From: an uncultured Pelagibacteraceae bacterium
GTDB taxonomy: Bacteria > Pseudomonadota > Alphaproteobacteria > Pelagibacterales > Pelagibacteraceae
DNA: 56,501 bases
NCBI GenBank assembly: GCA_902569105.1
Contig: CACFTE010000007.1
Span: 1-56,501, forward strand
Reading direction: 5' to 3'
The notes below the pieces were generated by a model that did not search any database, was not told the DNA's origin, and saw nothing but the letters and a program-made list of their open reading frames with translations. The position numbers and the translations under genes are program-made. Positions 1-11,533 of this stretch are shown here, piece after piece. Position 1 is the first letter of the stretch; every line of letters starts with the position of its first letter.

Positions 1-332
1 TGTAAGATTCCACATACTTTTTTATTATTAATCAATAAGTCGTTTGGTTTTTTTATTATTATTTTTACTTTCATTAGTTTTAATATAGATTTTTGGATGA
101 TTTTACATGATATAGAAGTTAACTTTTTTAAACCAATTTCTGAATTTATTTTAAAAAAGACTGACATGAATAAATTCTTTTTTAAAGAAATCCATCTATT
201 ACCATACCTTCCTCTTCCTTTTGTCTGTTTCTTTGCAATAATTATTCCAGATAAAAATCCTTGTTTAACTTTTTTAATTGCAATATCGTTTGTACTAGAA
301 ACAGACTTAAAGATATATTTTTTGAGTTTCAT
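1..332 (-). CDS. birA: Biotin--[acetyl-CoA-carboxylase] ligase BirA, N-terminal part (cut by window edge)
   Basis: About 110 residues of the N-terminus are visible; the rest lies beyond base 1. The catalytic-domain motifs of biotin protein ligase appear in order: SSTNDIA near residue 12, the biotinyl-AMP loop QTKGRGRYGNRW near residues 38-49, then KPNDLLINNKKVCGIL near the window edge. The enzyme forms biotinyl-AMP and transfers biotin to the carboxyl carrier protein. No helix-turn-helix precedes the catalytic motifs, so this looks like a ligase-only BirA and not the repressor form. The ATG overlaps the nuoN stop codon (TAATG), so it is probably co-transcribed as a tail gene of the nuo operon. 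Presence of the C-terminal domain cannot be judged here. Confidence 0.9.
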   Translation of the reverse strand, partial: MKLKKYIFKSVSSTNDIAIKKVKQGFLSGIIIAKKQTKGRGRYGNRWISLKKNLFMSVFFKINSEIGLKKLTSISCKIIQKSILKLMKVKIIIKKPNDLLINNKKVCGIL

Positions 333-1747
333 TAAATTATTGATATTTTAGAAATTACTTCATTAAGTAATCCAGGATACAGAAAATATAATACTAAAAT
401 TCCTGTAGAGATAGCTAAAGTAAATTTTAAACCTACAGTATGATCTGTTTCAAACTTTTCTTTTGGTTTATCAAAATAAATTATTTTAATTAATCTTAAA
501 TAATAAAATGCAGCAATAACTGTTGATAACAAACCTATTATTGCTAAAAAATACATTGACTGCTCTATTACAGCTGTGAAAATATAAAATTTCGCAAAAA
601 ATCCAGCTAATGGCGGAATTCCCGCTAGAGAAAATAAAACTACCAACATTGCGATAGAAAGTATTGGATGATTTGTTGATAGACCTGATAAATCTTCAAT
701 TTTTTCATAAAAAACTTCTTTTTTCTTCAACATAAATAGACATGAAAAAAAAGCTAACGTCATAACTATATATATAGATATATATGTTACAGAGCTTTGA
801 ATTCCTTGATTAGTTCCCGAAGCAAGCCCAGCAAGAGCATAGCCCATGTGACCAATTGAACTGTAAGCAATAAGTCTTTTTAAATTTGATTGTCCGATAG
901 CAGCAACTGCTCCGAAAACCATTGAAGCTATTGATATGAAAACAAGAATAGTTTGCCATTGATCAATTAAATTTATAAACGGTGTATATAAAAATCTAAT
1001 AAATACAGTTAATGCAGCAACTTTAGGTAATGCTGCAAAAAACAAAGTAACTGAAGTTGGTGATCCTTGATAAACATCAGGAGCCCACATGTGAAAAGGC
1101 ACTGCAGATATTTTAAAGGCTAGACCTACTATAATAAAAACAAGCCCAAAAATAACTCCATATTCAATGCTTGATGACGTATTAGCAATGTATGTGAAGT
1201 TTGTAGAACCTGAAAATCCATATATAAGAGAACAACCATAGAGTAATAAACCTGAAGATAATGCGCTCAAAACAAAATATTTAAGTCCTGACTCTGAAGA
1301 CAGAACATTATCTCTATTAAATGCTGCAAGAACATATAAGGCTAATGATTGAAGTTCTAATCCTAAATAAAATACAATTAAATCATTGGAGCTTATCATA
1401 ATCATCATTCCAAGAACTGAGCTTAAAATCAATATTGGATACTCAATCTTTAAAATGTTTAAAGATTTAAGATAAGGAAATGATGAAATCATAACAAAAA
1501 CTGCTGATACAATTATTAAAGATTTCATAAATGAAGAAAGAGGATCTATTTTGTAACTTTCATTAAAAATCATTTTTTCCTCAATAGAAAATAAGTTTAA
1601 GACTAAAGCTAACAATATAATGAATAAAATTGTGGATAAGTTATAAACTAATCTTTCGCTGTTCTTTTTAAACACTCCGACCATCAATAAAAACAAAATG
1701 GCTAATGATAAAAAAATCTCAGGAAAAATTAAATCTAAGTTAATCAT
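332..1747 (-). CDS. nuoN: NADH-quinone oxidoreductase subunit N
   Basis: This is an antiporter-like membrane subunit of respiratory complex I, 471 aa, almost wholly hydrophobic with about 14 transmembrane helices. Family landmarks are the KISAVPFHMWAPDVYQGSPT segment in the middle (lysine and proline-broken helix of the proton channel) and the following FFAALPKVAALTVFIRF. It is the last nuo gene. Its start overlaps the end of nuoM by 4 bases (ATGA type), and its stop overlaps the birA start. Length is usual for alphaproteobacterial NuoN. Confidence 0.97.
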   Translation of the reverse strand: MINLDLIFPEIFLSLAILFLLMVGVFKKNSERLVYNLSTILFIILLALVLNLFSIEEKMIFNESYKIDPLSSFMKSLIIVSAVFVMISSFPYLKSLNILKIEYPILILSSVLGMMIMISSNDLIVFYLGLELQSLALYVLAAFNRDNVLSSESGLKYFVLSALSSGLLLYGCSLIYGFSGSTNFTYIANTSSSIEYGVIFGLVFIIVGLAFKISAVPFHMWAPDVYQGSPTSVTLFFAALPKVAALTVFIRFLYTPFINLIDQWQTILVFISIASMVFGAVAAIGQSNLKRLIAYSSIGHMGYALAGLASGTNQGIQSSVTYISIYIVMTLAFFSCLFMLKKKEVFYEKIEDLSGLSTNHPILSIAMLVVLFSLAGIPPLAGFFAKFYIFTAVIEQSMYFLAIIGLLSTVIAAFYYLRLIKIIYFDKPKEKFETDHTVGLKFTLAISTGILVLYFLYPGLLNEVISKISII

Positions 1748-3237
1748 AAATTACTAGCTGCATAAATTTTTAAATTAGAATTAAATAAATCAATTAAACT
1801 TTCAACAGAAGCTGAAGTTGAACTAAGTAAAGGATCTGGATAAAAACCAAAAAAAATTGATACAAAAGCCAATATAGATAGAATAATCATTTCAGAATTG
1901 TTTAAATCTACTAACTTATTTACCTCCATATTTTTAATTTCCCCAAAAACTACTCTTCTATAGAGCCATAACATATAAGCCGCTCCTAGAATAACTCCTA
2001 AACTTGCAATTGTTGCAACTAGAAAGTTAACCTTAAAAGTTCCAATTAAAATTAAAAATTCTCCTATAAATCCAGTTGTACCAGGCAATCCTAAAGATCC
2101 TAATGTAAAAATCATTAAGACAACTGCATATCTTGGCATTACTGATACGATCCCACCATATTTACTAATTTCTCTTGTGTGCATTCTTTCGTAAATAACA
2201 CCAACACATAAAAAAAGTGCAGCGGAAATTATTCCATGACTTATCATTTGGAATATACTTCCTTCTATTCCTTGTGGTGTCATTGTGAAAATCCCCATTG
2301 TAACAAAACCCATGTGCGCAACAGAAGAGTATGCAATTAGTTTTTTCATATCTTCCTGCATTAAGGCTACTAGAGATGTATAAATTATCGCTACTAGACT
2401 TAGTGTAAAAACAAGAGGCACAAAATATTCTGAAGCTACAGGGAATAAACCTACTGAAAATCTAATAAATCCATAACCCGCCATTTTTAGAAGTATAGCA
2501 GCTAACAAAACTGAACCAGCAGTTGGTGCTTCTACATGGGCATCTGGTAGCCATGTGTGAACTGGCCACATTGGAGTTTTTACAGCAAAAGAACTAAAAA
2601 AAGCTAACCAAAGTAAATTTTGATATTTAGTATTGATGCCAATTTCATATAACTCAATTACATCAGTTGTTCCTGTCATCCAGTATATAGAAATTATTGC
2701 GACCAACATAAGCACAGTGCCCAATAAAGTGTATAAGAAAAATTTAAAAGCTGAATAAACTCTTCTCTCCCCACCCCAAATTCCTATTATTAAAAACATA
2801 GGTATCAGCCCTGCTTCAAAAAATAAGTAAAAAATTACTAAATCAAGTGAACAAAAAACTCCAATCATCATTGTTTCCATAATCAGAATTGCTACAAGAA
2901 AATCTTTTAGTCTAGTTTTGATTGTAGAATTTACCGAGATAACACAGAGTGAAGTTATAAATGTAGTTAAAATAATAAATAGTATAGAAATCCCATCTAT
3001 TCCAACTTTATAATTTATAAAATTTACAATCCATTCTCTCTCTTCAACAAATTGGAAATCAGAACTATTTTTATCAAATGCAAACCATAGGTATAGTGAT
3101 AATATGAAATTAGCTAAAGAAACAAATAATGAGATATATTTAGCAGAATTATAATTTGAAGAAGATCTTCCAAACAAAATAAACATTGCTCCTATTGTAG
3201 GTAGTACAATAAGTGATGATAAAATTGGAAAGCTCAT
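1744..3237 (-). CDS. nuoM: NADH-quinone oxidoreductase subunit M
   Basis: This 497 aa antiporter-like membrane subunit of complex I contributes one proton-translocating half channel. The diagnostic HTWLPDAHVEAPTAGSVLLA motif lies near residues 225-245 and is followed by LLKMAGYGFIRF with the channel lysine. A conserved glutamate sits in the LFFEAGLIPMFLIIGIWGG segment near residue 140. The stop overlaps the nuoN start by 4 bases, and the start shares one base with the nuoL stop, giving translational coupling along the operon. Confidence 0.97.
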   Translation of the reverse strand: MSFPILSSLIVLPTIGAMFILFGRSSSNYNSAKYISLFVSLANFILSLYLWFAFDKNSSDFQFVEEREWIVNFINYKVGIDGISILFIILTTFITSLCVISVNSTIKTRLKDFLVAILIMETMMIGVFCSLDLVIFYLFFEAGLIPMFLIIGIWGGERRVYSAFKFFLYTLLGTVLMLVAIISIYWMTGTTDVIELYEIGINTKYQNLLWLAFFSSFAVKTPMWPVHTWLPDAHVEAPTAGSVLLAAILLKMAGYGFIRFSVGLFPVASEYFVPLVFTLSLVAIIYTSLVALMQEDMKKLIAYSSVAHMGFVTMGIFTMTPQGIEGSIFQMISHGIISAALFLCVGVIYERMHTREISKYGGIVSVMPRYAVVLMIFTLGSLGLPGTTGFIGEFLILIGTFKVNFLVATIASLGVILGAAYMLWLYRRVVFGEIKNMEVNKLVDLNNSEMIILSILAFVSIFFGFYPDPLLSSTSASVESLIDLFNSNLKIYAASNL

Positions 3238-5150
3238 TAATTAATTATAATAATTGTTAATATTAGTGAAAAACCAATTAACATTACAAATGCATATTGG
3301 TAAATAAATCCAGATTGAAATTTTACTGCTTTTATTGAAAAATATTTAAATAAGTTTGATAAACCATCTGGTCCAAATCTGTCGATTACTAAACCATCTA
3401 TTTTTTTCCAAAAATATTTACCTAAAAACTTTGAAGATTTAACAAATAAAACTTCGTATAATTCGTCGAAATACCATTTATTTTTTAAAAAAAGATATAT
3501 TGGTTTGTTAGATTTAACCAATCCCTCAATAATAGATTTGTTTTTTAAAAATAAATAATAACTAAGAGGAATAGAAATAGTAACAAGTATTGGAGTTAAG
3601 TACAATATGTATCCAGGAGGATGTTCAAGGGGCAGGGGTTTTAAAAAGAAAATTGAACCTTCCCAAAAATCGTTGAAAGAGTTATGACCCATAAATAAGT
3701 CTTTAAAAATAAATCCTGCTAATATTGAGCCGATAGCTAAAACAATAAGAGGAGCTAACATCACAATTGGTGATTCATGCATAGTAGATATTTTTTGAGT
3801 ATTATTATTATATTCACCATGAAATGTTTTAAATATTAACCTCCATGAGTAAATTGAAGTAAGTACAGCTGTAAATATTCCTATTCCACAAGCATAGTAA
3901 CCAACAACATTACCCTTAAGATAAGCAAATTCAATAATCAAATCTTTTGAATAAAAACCAGACAAAAAAGGGAAACCAGTTAAAGCTAATGTTCCAATCA
4001 TCATTAAAGAATACGTGTAAGGCAACTGCTTATAAATACCTCCCATTTTATTTATGTCCTGTTCGTTATTTAATGAATGGATTACAGATCCTGCTCCTAA
4101 AAATAATAGTGCTTTGAAAAATGCATGAGTAAAAAGATGAAACATTGCAACATTATAAGCGCCTACACCTGTCGCAAAAAACATATATCCTAATTGACTG
4201 CATGTAGAGTATGCTATTATTTTTTTTATATCGTTTTGAACTAGGGCGACTGATGCAGCAAATAACGCAGTGGTCATTCCAATAACTGTTATAAAATTTA
4301 ATATTATTGGAGAGTATTCATAGATCGGAGAACATCTAACAACTAAAAATACTCCTGCAGTTACCATTGTAGCAGCATGTATTAATGCTGAAACGGGAGT
4401 TGGTCCTTCCATAGCGTCTGGTAACCAAGTGTGTAAAAATATCTGAGCTGATTTACCCATAGCACCAATGAATAATAAAAAACAAATTAAATTTATTACA
4501 TTAAGCTCTAATCCAAGAAAATTTAAATTGTTTTCTTTATAAAAAGGAACCTGTCTAAACACCTCTTCGTAATTAACTGTGCCAAATACATAAAAAATCA
4601 AAAAAATACCTAATGCAAAACCAAAATCACCTACTCTATTTACTATAAATGCTTTGATAGCAGCAGCATTTGCTGTAGGTTTTTTAAACCAAAAACCAAT
4701 TAAAAAATATGAGCAAAGACCAACACCTTCCCAGCCAAAAAATAATTGTATAAAATTATCCGAAGTAACCAGCACAAGCATCGCAAAGGTAAACAAAGAT
4801 AAATAAGACATGAATCTTGGTTGGTGAGGATCATGAGACATATATCCTATTGAGTAAACATGAACTATTGCAGAGACCAATGTCACAACAACAAGCATAA
4901 TTGATGACAATTGATCTATCTTAATTGACCAATTAACATCAAGAAGTCCAGAAGAAATCCATTTAGCAATGATAATATTATCTGAATAGGCATTATTAAT
5001 TACATTATAAAAAACATAAATCGATAACAGTGCAGATAATGAAACAAATAAACTTGTGATTATTTGGGATGCTTTATTACCAATTAATTTACCAAAAAAA
5101 CCTGAAATAATTGATGCAAATAAAGGTAAAAAAATAATAAGTTTTTCCAT
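3237..5150 (-). CDS. nuoL: NADH-quinone oxidoreductase subunit L
   Basis: This is the largest antiporter-like subunit of complex I (637 aa), expected at the distal end of the membrane arm with the long lateral helix. Motifs seen are LFFGWEGVGLCSYFLIGFWF near residue 140, HTWLPDAMEGPTPVSALIHA near residue 245, and ATMVTAGVFLVVR after it. The C-terminal 100 residues hold the predicted lateral helix and a final hydrophobic anchor. Only one base separates its start from the nuoK stop. Confidence 0.97.
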   Translation of the reverse strand: MEKLIIFLPLFASIISGFFGKLIGNKASQIITSLFVSLSALLSIYVFYNVINNAYSDNIIIAKWISSGLLDVNWSIKIDQLSSIMLVVVTLVSAIVHVYSIGYMSHDPHQPRFMSYLSLFTFAMLVLVTSDNFIQLFFGWEGVGLCSYFLIGFWFKKPTANAAAIKAFIVNRVGDFGFALGIFLIFYVFGTVNYEEVFRQVPFYKENNLNFLGLELNVINLICFLLFIGAMGKSAQIFLHTWLPDAMEGPTPVSALIHAATMVTAGVFLVVRCSPIYEYSPIILNFITVIGMTTALFAASVALVQNDIKKIIAYSTCSQLGYMFFATGVGAYNVAMFHLFTHAFFKALLFLGAGSVIHSLNNEQDINKMGGIYKQLPYTYSLMMIGTLALTGFPFLSGFYSKDLIIEFAYLKGNVVGYYACGIGIFTAVLTSIYSWRLIFKTFHGEYNNNTQKISTMHESPIVMLAPLIVLAIGSILAGFIFKDLFMGHNSFNDFWEGSIFFLKPLPLEHPPGYILYLTPILVTISIPLSYYLFLKNKSIIEGLVKSNKPIYLFLKNKWYFDELYEVLFVKSSKFLGKYFWKKIDGLVIDRFGPDGLSNLFKYFSIKAVKFQSGFIYQYAFVMLIGFSLILTIIIIN

Positions 5151-5151
5151 A

Positions 5152-5463
5152 TTAGCCTTTTAACTTTTCAATTTCCTCAACTCTAATCGTCCCTGCATTT
5201 CTGAAATAAACTACTATAATTGCCAAACCAATTGCAGCTTCAGCCGCTGCAACTGTTAAGATAAATAAAGTGAATATTTGGCCACTTAAATCATTTATGA
5301 ATATTGAAAAAGATACAAGATTAATATTAACAGCCAGTAATATTAGCTCAATACTCATTAAAAGTACTATTACATTTTTTCTATTTAAAAAGATTCCGAT
5401 TAAGCCAATTGTAAATATTATGGCTCCTAGTGTCAGATAATGTCCTAGGCCTATACTAAACAT
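5152..5463 (-). CDS. nuoK: NADH-quinone oxidoreductase subunit K
   Basis: This is a small three-helix membrane subunit of complex I (103 aa, normal length). The two conserved intramembrane glutamates are visible, one in [15 protein letters not shown] near residue 38 and one in [15 protein letters not shown] near residue 74. The reading frame overlaps the 3' end of nuoJ by 8 bases. Confidence 0.97.
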   Translation of the reverse strand: MFSIGLGHYLTLGAIIFTIGLIGIFLNRKNVIVLLMSIELILLAVNINLVSFSIFINDLSGQIFTLFILTVAAAEAAIGLAIIVVYFRNAGTIRVEEIEKLKG

Positions 5464-6088
5464 CTATTTTTACACCTTTATTTTTTGGAACATTAACAAC
5501 TTCAACTCCATCTGCTCTTTCTCTAGAAATTTGCTTTATATAACTTTGTTTTTTTAATCCAGCTCTCTGTCTAAATGTTAATACTATAGCACCTATCATA
5601 GCTACTAATAGGATCATTCCAGAGATCTGAAATAAATGTATATAATCTGTATACAAAACATTTCCTAAAGAATGTGTGTTAGTGGTAGTGTTAGAGATTA
5701 GAATAGTAGATGAGTTTAATAAATCTGGTTTATACTTCCAGCCACCTATAACTATAATTAACTCAAAAAAAATAATTAAACTTACTAATAACCCAGCGGG
5801 TATATGAGAACTGCTTTTTGAAGATGCAAACCACTGATTTTTTTGCTGGGCTACATTTAACATCATAACTACAAATAAAAATAGGACTGCTACAGCTCCC
5901 ACATAAACAATTAACATAATCATTCCTAGAAATTCTGCACCAATCATAATGAATAGACAAGAGATGCTAATAAAATCAAGAATTAAAAAAAAAACTGAGT
6001 GAACGGTGTTTCTTGCGGCTGTTACCATAATTGCAGATACTATTGCAATGAATGCAAACAAATAAAAGAATACAGCGTGAGCTATCAT
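5456..6088 (-). CDS. nuoJ: NADH-quinone oxidoreductase subunit J
   Basis: This is a five-helix membrane subunit of complex I (210 aa). The conserved [20 protein letters not shown] segment (pi-bulge helix 3) is present near residues 56-75. The hydrophilic C-terminus carries basic residues typical of alphaproteobacterial NuoJ. It lies between nuoI and nuoK as in other nuo operons and overlaps nuoK by 8 bases. Confidence 0.97.
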   Translation of the reverse strand: MIAHAVFFYLFAFIAIVSAIMVTAARNTVHSVFFLILDFISISCLFIMIGAEFLGMIMLIVYVGAVAVLFLFVVMMLNVAQQKNQWFASSKSSSHIPAGLLVSLIIFFELIIVIGGWKYKPDLLNSSTILISNTTTNTHSLGNVLYTDYIHLFQISGMILLVAMIGAIVLTFRQRAGLKKQSYIKQISRERADGVEVVNVPKNKGVKIDV

Positions 6089-6094
6089 TAGTTA

Positions 6095-6580
6095 TTACCT
6101 ATATGGGTTATCAGCTTTTATGTTAGCAGCGAGTATATTTTCCCACCTGTCTCCATTTTCTAAAAGTTTTTCTTTACTGTAATAAAGTTCTTCTCTTGTT
6201 TCTGTTGCAAATTCAAAGTTAGGTCCTTGAACAATTGCATCTACAGGACACGATTCTTCACAAAGACCACAATAAATACATTTTAACATATCAATGTCAT
6301 ATCTTGTAGTCTTTCTACTACCATCTTCTCTTTCTGAAGACTCAATTGTAATTGCTTGAGCAGGACAAACAGCTTCACATAATTTACAAGCAATACATCT
6401 TTCTTCTCCATTAGGATATCTTCTTAAAGCATGTTCACCCCTAGCTCTTGGACTAACCTGGCCTTTTTCAAATGGATAATTTATAGTTTTTTTTGATTTA
6501 AAAACTTCTTTAATTGCAATTAGTAGACCTTTAACAAAATCTAACATAAATATTGTTTTTAATAGTCTTCCTAATTTCAT
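6095..6580 (-). CDS. nuoI: NADH-quinone oxidoreductase subunit I (2x[4Fe-4S] ferredoxin-type)
   Basis: This peripheral-arm subunit carries clusters N6a and N6b that feed electrons toward N2 and quinone. Two canonical CxxCxxCxxxCP motifs are present, [16 protein letters not shown] near residue 61 and [16 protein letters not shown] near residue 100. At 161 aa it matches the alphaproteobacterial/mitochondrial type, including the conserved C-terminal ENGDRWE segment. It overlaps the nuoH stop by 4 bases. Confidence 0.97.
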   Translation of the reverse strand: MKLGRLLKTIFMLDFVKGLLIAIKEVFKSKKTINYPFEKGQVSPRARGEHALRRYPNGEERCIACKLCEAVCPAQAITIESSEREDGSRKTTRYDIDMLKCIYCGLCEESCPVDAIVQGPNFEFATETREELYYSKEKLLENGDRWENILAANIKADNPYR

Positions 6581-7578
6581 AATTGAACCGGTAATAAGTT
6601 AAAATAAAGTAAATATCCTGCAGTTATTACAACCCAAATTATTGATAAAGGTAAAAATATCTTCCATCCAAGTTTCATTAATTGGTCATATCTATATCGT
6701 GGGACAATAGCTTTTACTAAAGCAAAAAGTATAAATAAAAATAATATTTTAAATATTAACCAAAATGGAGCTGGAATAAATGACAGAACTTCGATTTCTA
6801 ATGGTGCAAGCCATCCACCCAAAAATAATATAGAACCCATTGCACACATTAACAAAATATTTGCATACTCTCCTAACCAAAACATTGCATACATCATTCC
6901 TGAATATTCAGTTTGGTATCCAGCAACTAATTCAGCTTCAGCCTCTGGTAAATCAAAAGGAGGTCTATTTGTTTCAGCTAAAGCAGAAATAAAAAAAATT
7001 ACAAACATGGGAAATAGTGGCACTACAAACCACATATTTTTTTGTGCTAAAACAATATCGTTTAAATTTAAAGATCCTACACATAACAATACATTAATAA
7101 TAATAACTCCAATTGAAACCTCGTATGATACCATTTGAGCTGCTGATCTTATTGCTCCTAAAAATGGATATTTTGAGTTTGAAGCCCACCCGCCCATTAT
7201 TATTCCATAAACACCTAGTGAAGAAACGGCAAACAAATAAAGTATACCAACATTAATATCAGCTAATACAAGATTTTCACCAAATGGTATTACAGCCCAA
7301 GCTATAAGAGCCAAAGTCATTGTTGTTATTGGAGCTAGAATGAAAATTACTTTGTTTGAACTGGCTGGAATAATTATTTCTTTAAAAATATATTTTAATG
7401 CATCTGCTAAAGATTGAAGTAAACCAAACGGTCCAACAACATTGGGGCCTCTTCTTTTTTGTACAAAAGCCCAAACCCTTCTATCTAACCAAACTATCAT
7501 GGCAACAGTAACTAAAACTGGGATTAAAAGAAATAATATCTTGTATACCTCGTTGAATAAAATAGAAAAACTATTCAT
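6577..7578 (-). CDS. nuoH: NADH-quinone oxidoreductase subunit H
   Basis: This 333 aa membrane subunit with about eight helices forms the quinone-binding chamber at the junction of the two arms. Landmarks are [20 protein letters not shown] near residue 30 and [20 protein letters not shown] near residue 205 with the acidic loop, followed by [15 protein letters not shown]. It is separated from the nuoG stop by two bases and overlaps nuoI by four. Confidence 0.97.
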   Translation of the reverse strand: MNSFSILFNEVYKILFLLIPVLVTVAMIVWLDRRVWAFVQKRRGPNVVGPFGLLQSLADALKYIFKEIIIPASSNKVIFILAPITTMTLALIAWAVIPFGENLVLADINVGILYLFAVSSLGVYGIIMGGWASNSKYPFLGAIRSAAQMVSYEVSIGVIIINVLLCVGSLNLNDIVLAQKNMWFVVPLFPMFVIFFISALAETNRPPFDLPEAEAELVAGYQTEYSGMMYAMFWLGEYANILLMCAMGSILFLGGWLAPLEIEVLSFIPAPFWLIFKILFLFILFALVKAIVPRYRYDQLMKLGWKIFLPLSIIWVVITAGYLLYFNLLPVQL

Positions 7579-7580
7579 AA

Positions 7581-9608
7581 CTACCCATCTGTACCTGTAT
7601 TTTGTAATTCAGAACGTAAAGATCTACATTCAGACATTGTTTTTGAATTTTTTGCAATTACATTGGAGAAATAATAATCTATCTCTTCAATAATTATTTT
7701 TTCATTTTCAAAACTATACTCGGTTTTAATAAATTCCTCTTTTCTATTTTGATTCAAATAATTAAACATATTATCGAGAAGTTCATCTTTATCTTTATAT
7801 AGAAATTTTCCTCTTGATATATTAGCTATTTCATTTACTATTTCCCAATCTTCTTTGGCAAGTTCCGTTGGGTATGAAGCTTTATAAGCTTTTTGTATTT
7901 TTCCCTCTAAATTTGTATAATAACCATCTTGTTCAGTAAAAGCACAACCAGGAAGAATTAAATCTGAATTCTTCGCTCCCTCATCACCATGAGAACCAAT
8001 ATAAACAACAAATGCACCAGTTCTATTAATTTTTAATTTATCTTGTCCTAATAAAAAAAGTAAATCTATTGAATTTGAATTCAATTTTTCTAATAAAAGG
8101 TTTCTGCCATTGTTAGCACTGAAAGAAGTCAAATCATAAGATCCAACTGTAGAAGCATCTTTCGAGAGGATATTAAATGAATTCCAATCAGGGTTAATTT
8201 TATTATTTTTATTTAAAAAATTTTTTAATTCTTCAAATATATATTTTCCTGATTTTAGTCTTAAAACAGACTGACCTATAATAATAATTGGTTTTGTTGA
8301 GCTAATTATTTTTTCCGATAACTTATTTTTACCGTCAACTATATCTTTAATTAAAGCTGTTGTGTTATTTAATATTTTATAAGGGTAAGTTTGGTCACCA
8401 ATATCATTAGTTGAGTAAATTGGTAATTTCGACTTTAAATATGATTTTCTTATTCTACTATTTAATATAGTAGCCTCATATCTAGGATTGCATCCGATCA
8501 TTAGTATAAGATCTGCTTCTTCGATACCTAAAATGTTACTATTAAATCTATAGTTTTGTTTTTCAGAAAAATTTACATAATAATTTTCTGATCTAGAGTC
8601 TATTAGGCTAGATTTAAACACTTTATTAAAAAGTTCTTTAGCAGCAAAAGTTGTTTCCATGTTCGTTAGGTCTCCAGTAAAACATCCTATTTTATCTGAA
8701 TGTGTGTTTTCTAACTTTGATTTTAAAACATCATATGCTTCATTCCATGAAATTTTATTAAATTTGTTTCCTTCTTTTATAAATGGTGTATCTAGTCTTT
8801 GGTTTTTTAATCCATCACAAGCATATCTAGTTTTATCGGAAATCCACTCTTCATTGATATCCTCATTTATTCTTGGAAGAATTCTTTTAACTTCCCATCC
8901 ATAAGTATCAACTCTTATATTGGAACCAATTGCATCCATAACGTCAATTGACTCAGTTTTTTTTAATTCCCACGGTCTAGCTTCGAAAACATAAGGTTTT
9001 GATGTTAATGCTCCAACTGGGCAAAGATCTATTACGTTAGCAGACAATTCAGATTCCATCGCCTTTTCAAGATACGTTGTGATTTCCATATTTTCACCTC
9101 TTCCTATAGCTCCTAATTCAGGAACACCCGCAACTTCAGTTGCAAATCTTATACATCTTGTACAATGAATACATCTTGTCATCTGTGTTTTTATTAAAGG
9201 TCCCATATATTTTTCTGGTACCTGTCTTTTATTTTCCTTAAATCTCGATTTATCTACACCGTAAAACATCGATTGGTCTTGAAGATCACACTCTCCTCCT
9301 TGATCACAAACTGGACAGTCTAAGGGATGATTAACTAATAAAAATTCCATTACTCCTTTTCTTGCCTTTTCTACCATGCTTGAATTTGTTTTTATGTTCA
9401 TTCCTTGTGCTGCGGGCATAGCACAAGATGCCACTGGTTTAGGTGATTTTTCAATTTCAACTAAACACATTCTACAATTTCCAGCTATGGACAATTTTTC
9501 GTGATAACAAAATCTTGGAATTTCGTATCCAGCTTGTTCACAAGCTTGAAGAACTGTAAGTCCTTCTTCTACTTCGATGTCTTTGTCATTAACTTTTACT
9601 TTAAGCAT
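7581..9608 (-). CDS. nuoG: NADH-quinone oxidoreductase subunit G
   Basis: This 675 aa peripheral-arm iron-sulfur protein has an N-terminal [2Fe-2S] ferredoxin domain ([15 protein letters not shown] near residue 34) and a His/Cys [4Fe-4S] site ([17 protein letters not shown] near residue 95). A further [4Fe-4S] motif, [10 protein letters not shown], lies near residue 147. The rest is a molybdopterin-oxidoreductase-like domain without an obvious cofactor role, as usual in complex I. The C-terminal half is more divergent and lysine/asparagine rich than the N-terminal half. It overlaps nuoF by 8 bases. Confidence 0.96.
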   Translation of the reverse strand: MLKVKVNDKDIEVEEGLTVLQACEQAGYEIPRFCYHEKLSIAGNCRMCLVEIEKSPKPVASCAMPAAQGMNIKTNSSMVEKARKGVMEFLLVNHPLDCPVCDQGGECDLQDQSMFYGVDKSRFKENKRQVPEKYMGPLIKTQMTRCIHCTRCIRFATEVAGVPELGAIGRGENMEITTYLEKAMESELSANVIDLCPVGALTSKPYVFEARPWELKKTESIDVMDAIGSNIRVDTYGWEVKRILPRINEDINEEWISDKTRYACDGLKNQRLDTPFIKEGNKFNKISWNEAYDVLKSKLENTHSDKIGCFTGDLTNMETTFAAKELFNKVFKSSLIDSRSENYYVNFSEKQNYRFNSNILGIEEADLILMIGCNPRYEATILNSRIRKSYLKSKLPIYSTNDIGDQTYPYKILNNTTALIKDIVDGKNKLSEKIISSTKPIIIIGQSVLRLKSGKYIFEELKNFLNKNNKINPDWNSFNILSKDASTVGSYDLTSFSANNGRNLLLEKLNSNSIDLLFLLGQDKLKINRTGAFVVYIGSHGDEGAKNSDLILPGCAFTEQDGYYTNLEGKIQKAYKASYPTELAKEDWEIVNEIANISRGKFLYKDKDELLDNMFNYLNQNRKEEFIKTEYSFENEKIIIEEIDYYFSNVIAKNSKTMSECRSLRSELQNTGTDG

Positions 9609-10932
9609 TTTCTTTTTCCAACAAATGTTGATCTACTAAATAAGGATTTTTTTGTCCTGTATTTATTAATGGGTTGAAATTATTTCTTTCCTCAATTTCT
9701 TTTTTAAAATGTCTTAACAAACCTTGAACTGGCCACGATGATCCTTCTCCAAATGCACAAATTGTGTGACCTTCAATTTGTTTAGTAACATCCATTAGCA
9801 TATCAACTTCTTCTCTTGATGCTTCACCTTTGGCCATTCTTTCTAACATTCTCCACATCCATCCAGATCCTTCTCTGCAAGGTGTACATTGACCACAACT
9901 TTCATGTTTATAAAATCGAGCAATTCTCGCCATACATTTAATAATATCTTGATCATTATTAATTACGACTATTCCAGCAGTTCCTAGTCCTGTTTTGTTT
10001 TCTACACAAGCATCAAAATCCATTTTTATTGTATCGCAAATATTTTTTGGTAGTAACGGCATTGAAGAACCTCCAGGTATAACTGCTTTAAGGTTATCCC
10101 AGCCACCAACAACTCCACCTGCATGTTTTTCTATTAAATCCTTTAATGGAACTCCCATTTCCTCTTCAACATTACATGGATTATTTACATTTCCAGAAAT
10201 GCAATAGATTTTAGTCCCAGTATTTTTCTCTCTACCTAGTGAAGAAAACCATTTTGCACCTCGTCTTAAAATCGATGGAATCACAGAAATTGTTTCAACA
10301 TTGTTGATTATTGTGGGGCATCCATATAATCCTATTATAGCTGGAAACGGTGGTTTAAGTCTTGGTTGACCCTTTTTTCCCTCTAGACTTTCTAATAACG
10401 CTGTTTCTTCTCCACAAATATATGCACCAGCTCCGTAGTGAATATAAATGTCTAAATCCCAACCTGTACCAGCTGAGTTATTTCCTATTAATCCTGAGTC
10501 GTAAGCTTCATCAATTGCTTTTTGAAGTTTTGCACCTTCACTAATATATTCGCCTCTTATATAAATATAACAAACATGTGCATTTACGGCAAAAGATGAA
10601 ATTAAACATCCTTCAATTAATTTATGTGGCTCAAATCTTAAAATATCACGATCTTTACATGTTCCGGGTTCTGACTCATCAGCGTTAATAACTAAATAAT
10701 GTGGTCGAGCTCCTACTTCTTTAGGTGCAAACGACCATTTTAATCCAGTTGGAAATCCTGCACCACCTCTGCCTCTTAGTTGAGAATCTTTAATTTCATT
10801 AATTATCCAATCTCTACCTTTTTGACAAATATCTTTTGTATTAGCCCAATCACCTCTTTCCTTCGCAGATTTAAGATCTGAACCAAAATCATTGTAAAGA
10901 TTTACAAAAATTCTATCTTTATCCTCAAGCAT
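9601..10932 (-). CDS. nuoF: NADH-quinone oxidoreductase subunit F (NADH/FMN-binding)
   Basis: This 443 aa subunit oxidises NADH via FMN and passes electrons to cluster N3. Visible motifs are [15 protein letters not shown] near residue 55 (NADH/FMN), the glycine-rich [15 protein letters not shown] near residue 172, and the N3 ligands [15 protein letters not shown] near residue 347 with [16 protein letters not shown] near residue 390. It overlaps both neighbours by 8 bases. Confidence 0.97.
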   Translation of the reverse strand: MLEDKDRIFVNLYNDFGSDLKSAKERGDWANTKDICQKGRDWIINEIKDSQLRGRGGAGFPTGLKWSFAPKEVGARPHYLVINADESEPGTCKDRDILRFEPHKLIEGCLISSFAVNAHVCYIYIRGEYISEGAKLQKAIDEAYDSGLIGNNSAGTGWDLDIYIHYGAGAYICGEETALLESLEGKKGQPRLKPPFPAIIGLYGCPTIINNVETISVIPSILRRGAKWFSSLGREKNTGTKIYCISGNVNNPCNVEEEMGVPLKDLIEKHAGGVVGGWDNLKAVIPGGSSMPLLPKNICDTIKMDFDACVENKTGLGTAGIVVINNDQDIIKCMARIARFYKHESCGQCTPCREGSGWMWRMLERMAKGEASREEVDMLMDVTKQIEGHTICAFGEGSSWPVQGLLRHFKKEIEERNNFNPLINTGQKNPYLVDQHLLEKENA

Positions 10933-11533
10933 TTTTTATATCCATTAATGTAATTCTGTTATTTTCAGGCTCAGAGCTTTTTCTTCCTTTATAAGAGCCT
11001 GGTTCGATTTTTTTATTTTGTCTAATATTTTCGATTATTGTTTCTAGTTTTTTCTCATCTAAATCTTCAAAGTAATCATCATTAATTTGCATCATTGGTG
11101 AATTAACACATGCACCAAGGCATTCGACCTCCATCCATGATATTTTTCCATCACTTGATATTTCACTTTCATTTTGAGAAATTTTATTTTTACAAACTTC
11201 GATAAGTTTATACGCTCCTCTAATCATACATGGTGTTGTGGTACAAACTTGAAAGAAATGCTCTCCTACAGGTGCAAGATTATACATTGTATAAAAAGTT
11301 GCAACTTCATAAACTTTTATATATGGCATATCTAAAAACTTAGCTATATATTTCATTGCTGATAAAGGTATCCAGTTATTATTCTGTCGTTGAGCAATAT
11401 ATAAAAGTGCCATCACTGCGCTTTGCTGTTTTCCCTTGGGATAATTTGAAATAATTTTTTTAGCTTTTTCTAAACTTTTTTCATTAAATTCAAAATTTGC
11501 TGGCTGATCTTTTGAAACTTTTTTTAAACTCAT
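10925..11533 (-). CDS. nuoE: NADH-quinone oxidoreductase subunit E ([2Fe-2S] thioredoxin-like)
   Basis: This is the 24 kDa-type subunit holding cluster N1a, 202 aa. The four cysteine ligands are in [11 protein letters not shown] near residue 98 and [16 protein letters not shown] near residue 138, in the family spacing. The N-terminal helical bundle contains [16 protein letters not shown]. The gene overlaps nuoD by 4 bases and nuoF by 8. Confidence 0.97.
   Translation of the reverse strand: MSLKKVSKDQPANFEFNEKSLEKAKKIISNYPKGKQQSAVMALLYIAQRQNNNWIPLSAMKYIAKFLDMPYIKVYEVATFYTMYNLAPVGEHFFQVCTTTPCMIRGAYKLIEVCKNKISQNESEISSDGKISWMEVECLGACVNSPMMQINDDYFEDLDEKKLETIIENIRQNKKIEPGSYKGRKSSEPENNRITLMDIKNA

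Noticed and set aside
97-351. Plus-strand 84-codon open frame opposite birA
   Set aside because: The minus strand carries unmistakable BirA motifs; the plus frame is a shadow.
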